64,000 bases of DNA from Algoriphagus lacus (lineage in GTDB: Bacteria > Bacteroidota > Bacteroidia > Cytophagales > Cyclobacteriaceae), in contig NZ_QXML01000002.1 of assembly GCF_003583985.1 (NCBI RefSeq), forward strand, positions 586,074 to 650,073, read 5' to 3'. A program made the translations under genes and the position numbers. The stretch's first letter is position 1; each line of letters opens with the position of its first letter. Under the pieces are notes generated by a model. That model searched no databases. It was not told the origin of the DNA and saw only the letters and a list, made by a program, of their open reading frames with translations. Positions 8,516-17,892 of this stretch are shown piece by piece.

Positions 8516-9874
8516 ATGAAAAAGTACCTTTTTACGATTTTGGTATTTTTACTTGTTTTTTCTGGAACCCAAGCTCAGGAAGTGGCTCAACTTACACTGA
8601 ACGAGGCACTTCTGTACGCCATCGAAAACAACGTAACTACCAAAAATGCCAGATTGGAAACACTGATTTCCAAAGCAACGGTAAAGGAAACCACTGCACT
8701 TGGACTTCCCCAGATCAATGGATCTTTTAACCTGGACTACAATCCACAGATTCCTGTGGTTTTCCTTCCAAATCAGCCTCCTTTCGGAGATCCTAGCAAT
8801 CCCAGTGATGTAATTCCTGCTCGATTTGGAGTGAGTTATTCTTCCGGAATAGGGATTACCATGACGCAGATGATTTTTGACGGATCTTTTTTCGTTGGCT
8901 TGAGAGCGGCAAAAACCCTGACTGAGCTTACCAACATGGATCTGAGTAAAGCAGAAAACGACGTGATCGAAAATGTCAAGAAGGCTTACTTCACGGTGTT
9001 GGTCAATCAGGAAAGAATCCGATTGGCCCAGGCAAACTTGGCCCGAATTGATACCCTGCTAAAAGAAACCAAAGCGCTTAACGAAGCTGGATTTGCAGAA
9101 AAAATAGACGTGTCCAGAATTCAGGTTCAGCGCAATAACACTTACACCCAAACGCAGCGTAGTCAAACTGCCTGGGAAATCAGCAAGGAAATCCTAAAGC
9201 TGCAAATGGGAATGCCTTTGGAGGTGGATATCGTCATTACAGAGACTCTTGAGGAACTCAACCCAAAAGAAAATTTGGCTCAGTTGCTTGTAGATGAAGG
9301 ACAAAGCCGAATTGAACTTGACCAATTGAATACGCAAATCGAATTGAATCAGCTGGATCTCAAGTACAATACCAGTCAGTATATGCCTACGATTGACTTT
9401 GTGGGTAATACGCTGAGAAGAGGAGCGGGAAATGAACTGAGTACCGTCTACAACAGTCAAAACTGGTTTGGAAGCTCCCTGCTTGGTGTCAGTATGAACA
9501 TTCCGATTTTCGACGGCCTATCCAAAAGTGCGAGAATTCAGAAAAACCGGGTTACCATCAACCAACTCGAAAACCAGCGTTTTTTCCTGAAAGACAGTTT
9601 CAAAAACGAGCTGTTTACCGCCAAAGCCAATCTTAGAAATGACCTGAACATTCTCCAAGTACAGCAGGAAAACCTCAAACTCGCGCAAGAGGTATTCGAT
9701 ATTGCCCGAATCAAGTATCAGGAAGGTGTCGGATCCAACCTGGAAGTAGTGGATGCAGACGCTGCATTGATCGAAGCGGAAATTAATTTTCTCGCGGCGC
9801 TTTATGACGGTCTGATTTCCAAAGTAAATCTCGAAAAAGCCCTTGGCCTGTTGAAGGCTGATTTGACTAACTAA
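8516..9874 (+). CDS. TolC-family outer-membrane efflux channel
   Basis: A 452-residue TolC-type channel that would form the outer-membrane duct of the RND pump encoded two genes later. A signal peptide (MKKYLFTILVFLLVFSGTQAQ) precedes two copies of the outer-membrane efflux repeat, with typical LTLNEALLYAIENNVTTKNA near the start, long helical heptads (about 150-210 and 355-440) and the closing LEVVDADAALIEAEINFLAA. I choose ATG 8516; the TTG at 8498 that overlaps the TetR stop would place extra residues before the signal peptide. It is co-transcribed with the TetR gene (14 bp gap) and the adaptor gene (40 bp gap). Confidence 0.92.
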   Translation: MKKYLFTILVFLLVFSGTQAQEVAQLTLNEALLYAIENNVTTKNARLETLISKATVKETTALGLPQINGSFNLDYNPQIPVVFLPNQPPFGDPSNPSDVIPARFGVSYSSGIGITMTQMIFDGSFFVGLRAAKTLTELTNMDLSKAENDVIENVKKAYFTVLVNQERIRLAQANLARIDTLLKETKALNEAGFAEKIDVSRIQVQRNNTYTQTQRSQTAWEISKEILKLQMGMPLEVDIVITETLEELNPKENLAQLLVDEGQSRIELDQLNTQIELNQLDLKYNTSQYMPTIDFVGNTLRRGAGNELSTVYNSQNWFGSSLLGVSMNIPIFDGLSKSARIQKNRVTINQLENQRFFLKDSFKNELFTAKANLRNDLNILQVQQENLKLAQEVFDIARIKYQEGVGSNLEVVDADAALIEAEINFLAALYDGLISKVNLEKALGLLKADLTN

Positions 9875-9914
9875 ACCAACTCTTTCTCTTAAAATCAAAA
9901 AATACCTCATTCAT

Positions 9915-11048
9915 ATGAAATCCATCTTAAAACTTTTACCCCTCTTCGCCTTGGCAGTGCTGGTTTTTTCCTGCGGCCAGGAAGATGGCATAGATGCCAA
10001 GAAAAATAAACTCGCTGAACTCAAAGATCAGGTCAGCACATTAAGTGACGAGATCAAAAACTTGGAGGCAGAGCTTTCCAAACTTGATCCGGAATTTGCC
10101 AAAACGAACAAGAAATCAATCCTCATCACCACTGCTGCGGCTCGAAAAGGTGAATTTACCCACTTTGTCGAGGTGACAGGTTCGGTTCTTTCCAAGAAAA
10201 ACGTGTCAATCAGTTCTGAGACTGCAGGTAGAATCCTGGAAGTTCCGGCTATCGAAGGTATGCGGGTAAGCAAAGGACAAATTCTAGCCCGAATCGATGC
10301 GGAATCCATTGAGCGTAACATTGAAGAAATGCAGAGCTCCCTAGATTTGGCTACGACCATTTTCCAAAAGCAGGAAAGACTGTGGAACCAGAAAATCGGT
10401 ACCGAAATCCAGTATCTGGAAGCAAAAAACAGAAAAGAAGGACTTGAAAAAAGTTTGGCTGCGATGAAAACACAGCTGAACAAGGCTTATGTGAAAGCTC
10501 CTTTTTCAGGTACTGTCGAAAGTGTTCAGGTTAGAGTAGGAGAACTCGTGCAGCCAGGTGTTCCGATGTTTCAGTTTGTAGGAGAAAGCGATCTGTTCAT
10601 TCAGGCTGACGTATCAGAGAGTTTTGTAGGTGTGTTGAGCAAAGGTGATTCTGTTCAGGTCGTATTCCCTTCACTGAATAAAACCATTACCACAAAAGTC
10701 TCTGCTGTGGGAGGGATCATCAACCCAAACAACAGAACGTTCAGCATCGAAGTATTTCTTCCAAACCTGCCTGATGTAAAGCCAAATATGATTTCAGTGC
10801 TGAAGATTCAAGATTATTCAAACAAAGAAGGTGTCATCGTACCTGCCCATTTGATTTTGTCAGATACCCAGGGAGACTACCTTTTCATTGTTGAAAATGG
10901 AACTGCAAAGAAAAAGTATGTGAAGCGAGGTTTGACTTTTGGAGATGAGACCGAGATCCTGGAAGGGCTGACCGGAACTGAAACCATTGTAGACAAAGGC
11001 TTCCGTGAAGTAGGAGATAATTTCAGTGTCAATATTGCACAGCTTTAA
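9915..11048 (+). CDS. RND periplasmic adaptor lipoprotein (membrane fusion protein)
   Basis: A 377-residue adaptor linking the RND pump to the TolC channel. It starts with a lipoprotein signal ending VFSC20, so it is anchored by lipid. A predicted coiled coil (about 27-58) precedes the first beta-barrel. The split lipoyl domain is visible as SSETAGRILEVPAIEGMRVS and AYVKAPFSGTVESVQVRVGE, with a short alpha-hairpin between (about 135-190). Next comes the beta-barrel (PNNRTFSIEVFL) and the membrane-proximal domain. The stop is 2 bp before the pump start, so translation is probably coupled. Confidence 0.92.
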   Translation: MKSILKLLPLFALAVLVFSCGQEDGIDAKKNKLAELKDQVSTLSDEIKNLEAELSKLDPEFAKTNKKSILITTAAARKGEFTHFVEVTGSVLSKKNVSISSETAGRILEVPAIEGMRVSKGQILARIDAESIERNIEEMQSSLDLATTIFQKQERLWNQKIGTEIQYLEAKNRKEGLEKSLAAMKTQLNKAYVKAPFSGTVESVQVRVGELVQPGVPMFQFVGESDLFIQADVSESFVGVLSKGDSVQVVFPSLNKTITTKVSAVGGIINPNNRTFSIEVFLPNLPDVKPNMISVLKIQDYSNKEGVIVPAHLILSDTQGDYLFIVENGTAKKKYVKRGLTFGDETEILEGLTGTETIVDKGFREVGDNFSVNIAQL

Positions 11049-11050
11049 TC

Positions 11051-14000
11051 ATGACTGATTTTTCAAAATCCAAATCAATCAGGGAATTTGGGTTGTCCAG
11101 CTTTAGTGTGGACAATTCCACTTCCGTGGTCATTTTGACCCTGATTATTACGGTCCTCGGACTTGGGGCTTACCGCACCATGCCCAAGGAAAGTTTCCCC
11201 GAAATCGTTATTCCGACGGTTTACATCGGTACACCCTATCCCGGCAACTCGCCCGTGGATATGGAAAACCTGATCACCCGTCCGATCGAGAAACAACTTA
11301 AGTCTCTGAACAACATCAAGGATATCAAATCCACTTCGGTACAGGACTTTTCGTCAATTGTGGTGGAGTTTAACCCCGGTGTGGAGATTTCCAAGGCGAT
11401 TCAGGATGTAAAGGATGCCGTTGATAAATCCAAAACCGACCTTCCTTCAGATCTTGATCAGGATCCCAATGTGTTGGAAGTAAACACTTCCGACTTTCCG
11501 ATCATGAACGTCAACATATCAGGCCCTTATTCCGAGCAGGAATTGAAAAAGTTTGGGGAATACCTGGAAGACGAAATCGAGAAGCTTCCGGAGATTTCCA
11601 AAGCAGATTTGGCCGGTACCGTGGAGCGGGAAATTCAGATCAACGTGGATCCCTATAAAATGGAAGCCGTTGGTGTGAGTTTTGGCGACATCAGTCAAGC
11701 AATCCAGACGGAAAACCTAACCATATCAGGTGGTAACATCAAAAGCGGAGATTTCGAACGTACTGTCCGAGTGGATGGTGAGTTTGCAACGCCAGCCGAT
11801 CTGTTGGATATCATCGTCAAGACCGATCAGCAAAAGATTGTTTACCTGAAAGATGTGGCTGAGGTTAAGGATACGTTCAAGGAAAGAACATCCTATGCCA
11901 GAAGCAAGAATCTTCCCGTGGTCACCATCAACGTGACCAAGCGTAGTGGGGAAAACCTTCTTGACGCAGCTGATAAGATCAAAATGATCATTGAGACTAC
12001 GAAGGAAAACCGTTTCCCTGAGAATTTGGAAATCACCATTACCAATGACCAAAGTAAGCAGACCCGGACTCAGGTAAGCGACTTGGAAAACTCCATCATC
12101 TTTGGGATGATCCTCGTGGTCTTGGTTCTGATGTTTTTCATGGGATTCCGCAATTCCCTGTTTGTGGGTTCGGCGATACCCCTCTCCATGTTTATTTCCT
12201 TCCTGATTCTAAATGCGTTTGGGATCACGCTCAACCTGATGGTTCTTTTCTCCCTGATCCTTGCCCTAGGTATGCTTGTGGACAACGGAATTGTGGTGGT
12301 GGAGAATATCTATCGAATGATGCAGGATGGCAAGCCGGCTATTCAGGCTGCTAAGGAAGGGGTAGGAGAAGTTGCAGTACCAATCATCAGCTCTACAGCG
12401 ACGACACTGGCTGCCTTCCTTCCATTGGCATTTTGGGATGACCTGGTTGGGGAATTCATGAAATACCTCCCGATTACATTGATTATTGTACTGTCTGCCT
12501 CTTTGTTTGTGGCCTTGGTGATTAACCCTGTTATGACCGCCATGTTTATGAAGATAGATGACATGACCCAGGAAAAGCCCAAGCAGAAGTCCATTATCGT
12601 TTCAGGTATTTTTCTGGTACTTGCCATAATCTTCTATTTGGTAGGATGGAATTCCATGGGTTCTTTGTCTTTGGTTACCTCTGTTCTTATTCTATTCAAC
12701 ATTTTCTTCCTTAGAAAAGCCATCAACTGGTTTCAGACGGTGTTTTTGGTTAAGCTCGAAAATGCCTATGAGAGCACCTTGAATTACGCACTTCACGGTA
12801 AAAAGCCCTATTGGTTCCTGAGTGGAATGTTTGGCTTATTGATCTTTTCAATAGCCCTTTTGGGAATTCGTGCTCCAAAAGTCCTTTTCTTTCCGGATAA
12901 TCAACCTCAGCTGATCAACGTGTTTATCGAATTTCCGATCGGTACTGACATCCAAGCGACTAACACCTTTGTGGATAAAATGGAGGATGAAATGATCGAT
13001 GCCTTGGAACCCTATGGCGGAATCATTGAGTCGGTCATCACCCAAGTGGGAGAAGGAACCAGTGATCCTCAGGAAGGACCAAGTCAGCAGGCTACTCCGC
13101 ATAAATCAAAAATCACTATCGGTTTTGTGGATTACATCGAGCGTCAGGGAATCAATACCAATGACGCCATGGAAGTAATCCGGGATCTGGTTGAAAAATA
13201 CCCAGGCGTTTTGATAACTGTCAACAAGCAGCGAAACGGTCCGCCGGTAGGAAGTCCTGTGAATATTGAATTTGTGGGTGAAGATTACGAGCAGTTGATT
13301 GCTTTTGTCGAGGAGACAAAAAATTACCTTGAGTCCAATAACATTCAAGGTTTGGAAGAACTCAAGACGGATTTGTCTTTGGGAAGTCCTGAAGTGGTGG
13401 TACAAATCGACCGGGAAAAAGCCAGACGATTTGGGCTTTCTACTTCTTCCATTGCCACTGAATTGAGGACCTCCCTTTTTGGTTTGGAAGTTTCCAAATA
13501 CAAAGAAGGAGAGGAGGATTATCCAATCCAGCTGCGCCTTTCCGAAGATTACCGTTATGACATCAATACCCTGGTCAATAAGAAAATTGGTTTCCGGGAT
13601 AAGTTTGGAACCAAACGAGAGGTGCCGATTTCAGCGGTTGCAAATATCCAGTACGGTTCTACCTATGGATCGGTAAAAAGGAAAGATCTGGAGAAAGCAA
13701 TTACCATGTTTTCCAACGTGCTCGATGGATACAATGCCACCGAAATCAATGCACAAATCAAAAGCTTAATGGAAAATTATACGGTGCCTGAGGGTGTTAC
13801 TGTGAAATTTACAGGAGAGCAGGAAGAGCAGGCAAAATCCATGGCATTCCTCGTCAATGCCCTTTTGATTGCAATTTCTTTGATCTTCCTAATCATTGTG
13901 GCCCAGTTTAACTCAGTGATCAGTCCATTTATCATCATGACCTCTGTACTACTGAGTACCATAGGTGTATTCCTTGGATTGGTGATTTTCAATATGGACT

Positions 14001-14455
14001 TTGTGGTGATTATGACTGGTATTGGAATTATTTCCCTGGCTGGTGTTGTGGTTAACAACGCGATCGTATTGATTGACTACACAGACTTGGTACGGGTCAG
14101 AAAGCGAGAAGAAAAAGGAATCAAACCGGGACAATACCTCGAATTAGAGGATCTACTTTCCAGTATAGTGGAAGCAGGAAAGACACGTCTTCGACCTGTA
14201 TTGTTAACCGCAATTACCACCGTACTTGGATTGGTGCCTTTGGCGATAGGAATGAATATTAATTTCAGCACCTTGCTCAGCGATTTTGACCCTCAGTTTT
14301 ATGTAGGGGGTGATAATGCAGCTTTCTGGGGACCGATGGCTTGGACAGTAATATTTGGGCTAACCTTTGCTACAGTCATTACGTTAGTGATCGTACCAGT
14401 TATGTATTTGTTGGCGGATAAACTCGCAATGAGATTTCGCAAGATCAAAGCATGA
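11051..14455 (+). CDS. RND multidrug-type efflux pump (HAE-like)
   Basis: A 1134-residue inner-membrane RND transporter. It has twelve membrane segments in two groups of six and two large periplasmic loops, with family signatures FPEIVIPTVYIGTPYPG and LRPVLLTAITTVLGLVPL. The TM4 proton-relay motif reads GMLVDNGIVVVEN, so the second Asp of the usual DD pair of HAE-1 pumps is Asn here. That places it with Bacteroidota drug or hydrophobe pumps, not with the heavy-metal group, which carries DFG..(V/I)DGAV. It is slightly longer than AcrB (1049), with extra residues around the middle (about 500-560) and near the end. It closes the TetR-TolC-adaptor-pump operon; a strong terminator follows. Confidence 0.93.
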   Translation: MTDFSKSKSIREFGLSSFSVDNSTSVVILTLIITVLGLGAYRTMPKESFPEIVIPTVYIGTPYPGNSPVDMENLITRPIEKQLKSLNNIKDIKSTSVQDFSSIVVEFNPGVEISKAIQDVKDAVDKSKTDLPSDLDQDPNVLEVNTSDFPIMNVNISGPYSEQELKKFGEYLEDEIEKLPEISKADLAGTVEREIQINVDPYKMEAVGVSFGDISQAIQTENLTISGGNIKSGDFERTVRVDGEFATPADLLDIIVKTDQQKIVYLKDVAEVKDTFKERTSYARSKNLPVVTINVTKRSGENLLDAADKIKMIIETTKENRFPENLEITITNDQSKQTRTQVSDLENSIIFGMILVVLVLMFFMGFRNSLFVGSAIPLSMFISFLILNAFGITLNLMVLFSLILALGMLVDNGIVVVENIYRMMQDGKPAIQAAKEGVGEVAVPIISSTATTLAAFLPLAFWDDLVGEFMKYLPITLIIVLSASLFVALVINPVMTAMFMKIDDMTQEKPKQKSIIVSGIFLVLAIIFYLVGWNSMGSLSLVTSVLILFNIFFLRKAINWFQTVFLVKLENAYESTLNYALHGKKPYWFLSGMFGLLIFSIALLGIRAPKVLFFPDNQPQLINVFIEFPIGTDIQATNTFVDKMEDEMIDALEPYGGIIESVITQVGEGTSDPQEGPSQQATPHKSKITIGFVDYIERQGINTNDAMEVIRDLVEKYPGVLITVNKQRNGPPVGSPVNIEFVGEDYEQLIAFVEETKNYLESNNIQGLEELKTDLSLGSPEVVVQIDREKARRFGLSTSSIATELRTSLFGLEVSKYKEGEEDYPIQLRLSEDYRYDINTLVNKKIGFRDKFGTKREVPISAVANIQYGSTYGSVKRKDLEKAITMFSNVLDGYNATEINAQIKSLMENYTVPEGVTVKFTGEQEEQAKSMAFLVNALLIAISLIFLIIVAQFNSVISPFIIMTSVLLSTIGVFLGLVIFNMDFVVIMTGIGIISLAGVVVNNAIVLIDYTDLVRVRKREEKGIKPGQYLELEDLLSSIVEAGKTRLRPVLLTAITTVLGLVPLAIGMNINFSTLLSDFDPQFYVGGDNAAFWGPMAWTVIFGLTFATVITLVIVPVMYLLADKLAMRFRKIKA

Positions 14456-14484
14456 TTGATTTAAGGTTGGTGGTTTTTTTTGAC

Positions 14485-14520
14485 AAAACCTCCGGGACTG
14501 TGTCCCGGGGGTTTTTTATT
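14485..14520 (+). terminator. Terminator of the RND efflux operon
   Basis: ACCTCCGGGAC (14488-14498) and GTCCCGGGGGT (14502-14512) pair with one mismatch around a 3-base loop, followed by TTTTTT. It starts 30 bp after the pump stop codon. Confidence 0.85.
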
Positions 14521-14550
14521 TTTTATCCCGGCTAATCCACCTCAGTTTTG

Positions 14551-14558
14551 TAATTTTG
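14551..14558 (+). promoter_or_regulatory. Bacteroidota -7 element before NusG-like gene
   Basis: TAATTTTG matches TAnnTTTG exactly and ends 22 bp before the ATG at 14581. No good -33 element is seen at 17-23 bp spacing. Confidence 0.5.
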
Positions 14559-14580
14559 CCATCCCAATAAAACTTTAGCC

Positions 14581-15078
14581 ATGGTGGAAATGAAATGGTA
14601 CGTGATGTACACCGCATCGCGTTCAGAAAAGAAAGTTGCAGAACGATTGAAAGAAAAAGGCTGGGAGGTGTATTTACCCATTGTTGAAGAACTCCGTCAG
14701 TGGTCAGACCGCAAAAAGAAAGTTCAACGGGCACTTTTCAACGGTTATGTTTTTGTAAAGACCAACCGCAACCAACTTTGGGAATGCCTACAGGTACCGG
14801 GAGCAGTAAAGTTTGTCCATTTTTCAGGTCATCATGCCACAATTCGGGAAGAAGAAATAGAAATCATCAAGCGGGTAGTGACCACAGGTGTGGCTGTGGA
14901 AACAGACGGCACTGAAATCGAGCCAGGGGAAAAAGTAAAAGTAATGGGAGGTCCGCTTCAGGATATGACCGGGGAGGTGATAGAAAAAGGAAACAAAGAC
15001 TATTTCCTGATTCGTATTCCGGGAATTTTACAGAATATGCTGATTACCATTGAGCGGAAATTCCTGCAGGTGATTTGA
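14581..15078 (+). CDS. UpxY/RfaH-like transcription antiterminator (NusG paralogue)
   Basis: A 165-residue NusG-family protein. The N-terminal NGN domain has the diagnostic KWYVMYTASRSEKKVAERL, EVYLPIVEELRQWSDRKKKV and LFNGYVFVK. A C-terminal KOW domain follows (about 115-160: EPGEKVKVMGGPLQDMTGEV). It binds RNA polymerase and promotes elongation. In Bacteroidota such specialised paralogues (UpxY type) usually head capsule or exopolysaccharide operons. Here it is alone: the next gene runs in the opposite direction and no glycan genes follow. It has its own promoter element and lies after a terminator, so it is a monocistronic orphan that probably acts in trans. Confidence 0.85.
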   Translation: MVEMKWYVMYTASRSEKKVAERLKEKGWEVYLPIVEELRQWSDRKKKVQRALFNGYVFVKTNRNQLWECLQVPGAVKFVHFSGHHATIREEEIEIIKRVVTTGVAVETDGTEIEPGEKVKVMGGPLQDMTGEVIEKGNKDYFLIRIPGILQNMLITIERKFLQVI

Positions 15079-15108
15079 TATTTCAAAAAATAGCCATTTT
15101 GGAAAGGC

Positions 15109-16953
15109 TTAGTATTGAAATTGTGACCTTTTGGTGATTTTCCGAAGTGTTTTCAAGGAAGCCGAGTCCATTTCCTGTGGTCTGGGAGGAATTCTCTCCA
15201 GAACGACGGGAGACGACGAAGATTCCTGACTCATTTGATTGGTGGAGAATCTACTCACTGAATCGAGGATTTTTTCTACCGAAAAATCTTGATCAAATTC
15301 CAATTCAGAGGCGATCGAGTCAGGGATTGCAAACGCACGGATCTTCATTGGAGAATTCAAATCTTCCAATGTATACAAATCCCTCATAGTGACGACAAAG
15401 GCCATCACTTCCACAGATCCTGATGTATTCTCCTCACTGAAGGTCAAAAGCACTTTCCGACTGTTCGGATTTCCTGATCCCATTCTGGTAGGGAGCGACT
15501 CTTCCTCGCTGTAATTGAGTGTGTCATTTGAGGAGGATTCAGCGTATTGTGGAGGTGGAGATCCAACTAACTCTTCACCTAAATCAATGCTGTAGTTGGC
15601 AGAATCTGTGGCAGATACTTCTGCATATTCAGGTGAGCTTGTCGTAAACCCTCCGTTGAAAATTAAAATCCCTGCTGTCAGCAAAACCAAAAGAGATGCT
15701 GCATACGGCATAAATTTTTTAAAAAGGGTAGGTTCGGATAAAGGACTTTCAGGAGAAGGCGCTGGAGATGAAGCAGTGGAAATTTTTGTCCGGTCTGTCA
15801 CCTCCTCGACTTCAACAGTCATTTCCGGATATACTTCTCCTGTTTTCCAGTCGGGACTGGGTGTTGTTTCCTTTCCCAGTGTGTGGAAAACGGTACTTGG
15901 TATTCTAGGAGGTGTAAGTCCCTCTTCGGCAGTTTCAAACCGGGCCAAAGCCTTCGGAACCACAGCTTCAGTGACCACATTCCGTTCAAGAACCACATCT
16001 TTTTTCCGCTCTTTTCCCTCGATGATCTGAATCAAAGTCACCCGTAAGATGAGCGTGAAATTGCCGGTGTTCAGGGCTTTAACATCAAATAACCACTCGG
16101 TGAAATCGTCTTCAAAGATGACCTGTTCCTCATTATTCAGGGGCTTGATTTCAAAATTATGGCCGTCCTTTCCTTCATTCAGGGAAACTTGCATCACGTT
16201 TCCAAGTCGAATGGATTCAATTACTCGTTGATCTTCCGGGATTTTCAACCCCTCCAAAAGGTAAATTTCTTCCCATGCCAGTCTCACCGTACACCTCGTC
16301 CAGGTATTCAATTGCATCATACCCGGAATATGGTAAAGTACTTTCCCTTCTTTTCTGGATGCGGTAGCAGAAGAAACAGGTTGAGGGGATATTTTTCCGC
16401 TTTGCGAAAGCAGCGCGTCGATCAGCGGTTGGTACGATTTTGACCTCATGATCTCCAGCGTGAGCGTATTCATGTTGCTCAGCTTTCCTGCCAATTCGTC
16501 GATAGCTCCCCTTATGTCTGTGTAGAGATTGATGTCTTCCTGAACTTTGCGGGTATCGGCAAGGTTGTCCAATTCTTTGGCGCTGGCATTGAGTTCTTTT
16601 ATTTTTTGATCCCAATATTTTAGGTAATTCAAGATTCCAAGCGAATCGTAGATATTGGCGTCAGGAAGGACAATTGGGAAAATGCGGTCAAAAAACTCAC
16701 CCTTTCTTTCGACTTCCATCAGTTCAAACATGCAGTTTTTGGACTTCAGGTATTTGTCGCTGATGATCAGGACGACTAGGTTGCCCTGTCCTATTTGCTG
16801 CATAAATTCCCGGATTAGTCCTTTGAATCCAAGGTCGGTTTTATCCCTTACCAGGGATATTCCCCGCTGTTGGAGGATGGCTTCGACTTCGTTGGCTACG
16901 GTTTCACTTTCACCACCCCAGGCATAGGAAATAAAAACGTGCTGTTGGGCCAT
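15109..16953 (-). CDS. Membrane-anchored TIR-domain protein
   Basis: This 614-residue protein begins with a TIR domain (about 1-110). Visible motifs are HVFISYAW (box 1), a basic/acidic loop at 36-48, and ISDKYLKSKNCMFEL, in which E77 occupies the position of the catalytic glutamate of NAD-consuming TIR enzymes. A helical linker follows (110-185), then a beta-rich domain (about 203-330) with CTVRLAW and TEWLFDVKALNTG. A Pro/Ser-rich linker leads to one membrane helix (414-434) and a roughly 180-residue C-terminal part predicted on the periplasmic side. That part starts with a duplicated segment (EYAEVSATDSANYS and QYAESSSNDTLNYS). TIR and the beta domain would face the cytoplasm. It lies 112 bp downstream of an outer-membrane barrel gene on the same strand. 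A role in defence or stress signalling is inference. Confidence 0.8.
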   Translation of the reverse strand: MAQQHVFISYAWGGESETVANEVEAILQQRGISLVRDKTDLGFKGLIREFMQQIGQGNLVVLIISDKYLKSKNCMFELMEVERKGEFFDRIFPIVLPDANIYDSLGILNYLKYWDQKIKELNASAKELDNLADTRKVQEDINLYTDIRGAIDELAGKLSNMNTLTLEIMRSKSYQPLIDALLSQSGKISPQPVSSATASRKEGKVLYHIPGMMQLNTWTRCTVRLAWEEIYLLEGLKIPEDQRVIESIRLGNVMQVSLNEGKDGHNFEIKPLNNEEQVIFEDDFTEWLFDVKALNTGNFTLILRVTLIQIIEGKERKKDVVLERNVVTEAVVPKALARFETAEEGLTPPRIPSTVFHTLGKETTPSPDWKTGEVYPEMTVEVEEVTDRTKISTASSPAPSPESPLSEPTLFKKFMPYAASLLVLLTAGILIFNGGFTTSSPEYAEVSATDSANYSIDLGEELVGSPPPQYAESSSNDTLNYSEEESLPTRMGSGNPNSRKVLLTFSEENTSGSVEVMAFVVTMRDLYTLEDLNSPMKIRAFAIPDSIASELEFDQDFSVEKILDSVSRFSTNQMSQESSSSPVVLERIPPRPQEMDSASLKTLRKITKRSQFQY

Positions 16954-16989
16954 TTTGACTTGAAAAATCTGTCCTCCTGAAGGTAACCC

Positions 16990-17004
16990 ACTTTTGTCAA
17001 AAGT
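16990..17004. promoter_or_regulatory. Perfect 7-1-7 palindrome upstream of TIR gene
   Basis: ACTTTTG-T-CAAAAGT is a perfect 15-bp palindrome, 37 bp before the TIR start codon and after the barrel gene. It could be a regulator site; nothing identifies the protein that might bind it. Confidence 0.35.
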
Positions 17005-17016
17005 TCAAAAATGAAA

Positions 17017-17040
17017 CCGGCAACCTGTTTGGGCTGCCGA
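17017..17040 (-). terminator. Weak hairpin between barrel and TIR genes
   Basis: On the minus strand CGGCA pairs with TGCCG around a 13-base loop and is followed by a T-rich stretch (GTTTCATTTTTG). It could act as a partial terminator so that the TIR gene receives less transcription than the barrel gene. Confidence 0.3.
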
Positions 17041-17065
17041 TTTTATAACTGGGATTTCCTGGAAA

Positions 17066-17770
17066 TCAATCTTGGGTCTTTGGTATAAAATACCTTCGGA
17101 ATACAATCTGTGCCTGAAAAAGATGATCTCCGTATCGGTTATTTCCCACATTGCCATCCAGATTGTCTGTGAAAGTCCAAAGCATGGTTCCTTCACCGGC
17201 AATATCGGAATAAGGACCTATCCGTAAACTAAGTCCAGCCCGGACTGGGACATAACCGGTGGTAATCTGATGCTCGGTAGGTGCTTCTTCAGGACTGAAC
17301 GATTTGGTTTGCTCGGTCCTCACATGCATTACGCCCAGTCCTGCACCACCATAAAGATTGACTTTACTTCGGTGCATATGATTGGAAAAGGGTATGAGGT
17401 AAAAGCTGGGAATAAGGTCGAAAAAATAAGCGGACCCTTTTGCAGTGAAGGACGCGTTTTCAAAATACCATTTATCCCGAAGGGTAGTTGGGGGATTTCC
17501 ACCACTGCTGATCCATTGAACTCCAGTACTCGCGCGAAGCTCCACCATTTCAGAAAGCTTATTGGTCAGGGAAACCGAGAAGGCTGGTTTGACTGCAAAG
17601 TTGAAATCCCGGTACTGGCCGCCATTGTCCAAGTAGGAGAAAGAGGGCCCAAGTCCAACAGTCAGAATATTGTCTCTTGAAATCCGCTCTTTGTAAAAGT
17701 TTTGAGCTGAAATACTGCCGGAGGACAGGATAAAAAGAACTACAGTCAGGTGTTTAACTAGGGCGTTCAT
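17066..17770 (-). CDS. Outer-membrane beta-barrel protein
   Basis: A 234-residue secreted protein with a signal peptide (about 1-22, ending SGSISA before Q). After it come alternating polar and aromatic/hydrophobic strands: NILTVGLGPSFSYLD, FNFAVKPAFSVSLTNKL, VNLYGGAGLGVMHVR, VPVRAGLSLRIGPYSDIAGE and HLFQAQIVFRRYF. This pattern and the length fit an 8- to 10-stranded porin-like barrel of the OMP_b-brl type. There is no enzymatic motif. It sits between xseB (upstream, 122 bp) and the TIR gene (downstream, 112 bp) on the same strand, which makes a functional link with the membrane-anchored TIR protein plausible. Confidence 0.75.
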   Translation of the reverse strand: MNALVKHLTVVLFILSSGSISAQNFYKERISRDNILTVGLGPSFSYLDNGGQYRDFNFAVKPAFSVSLTNKLSEMVELRASTGVQWISSGGNPPTTLRDKWYFENASFTAKGSAYFFDLIPSFYLIPFSNHMHRSKVNLYGGAGLGVMHVRTEQTKSFSPEEAPTEHQITTGYVPVRAGLSLRIGPYSDIAGEGTMLWTFTDNLDGNVGNNRYGDHLFQAQIVFRRYFIPKTQD

Positions 17771-17892
17771 GTGGTAAGGTCTTGATAATGTGAGAAGAGT
17801 AAATTCTCTTTTTCAATTTTGGCAACAAGCATGCCAAGAGGAATGTTGATTTTCTCTTTAACTCAACAAATCATGGTTATTGTTTGGGCAGA

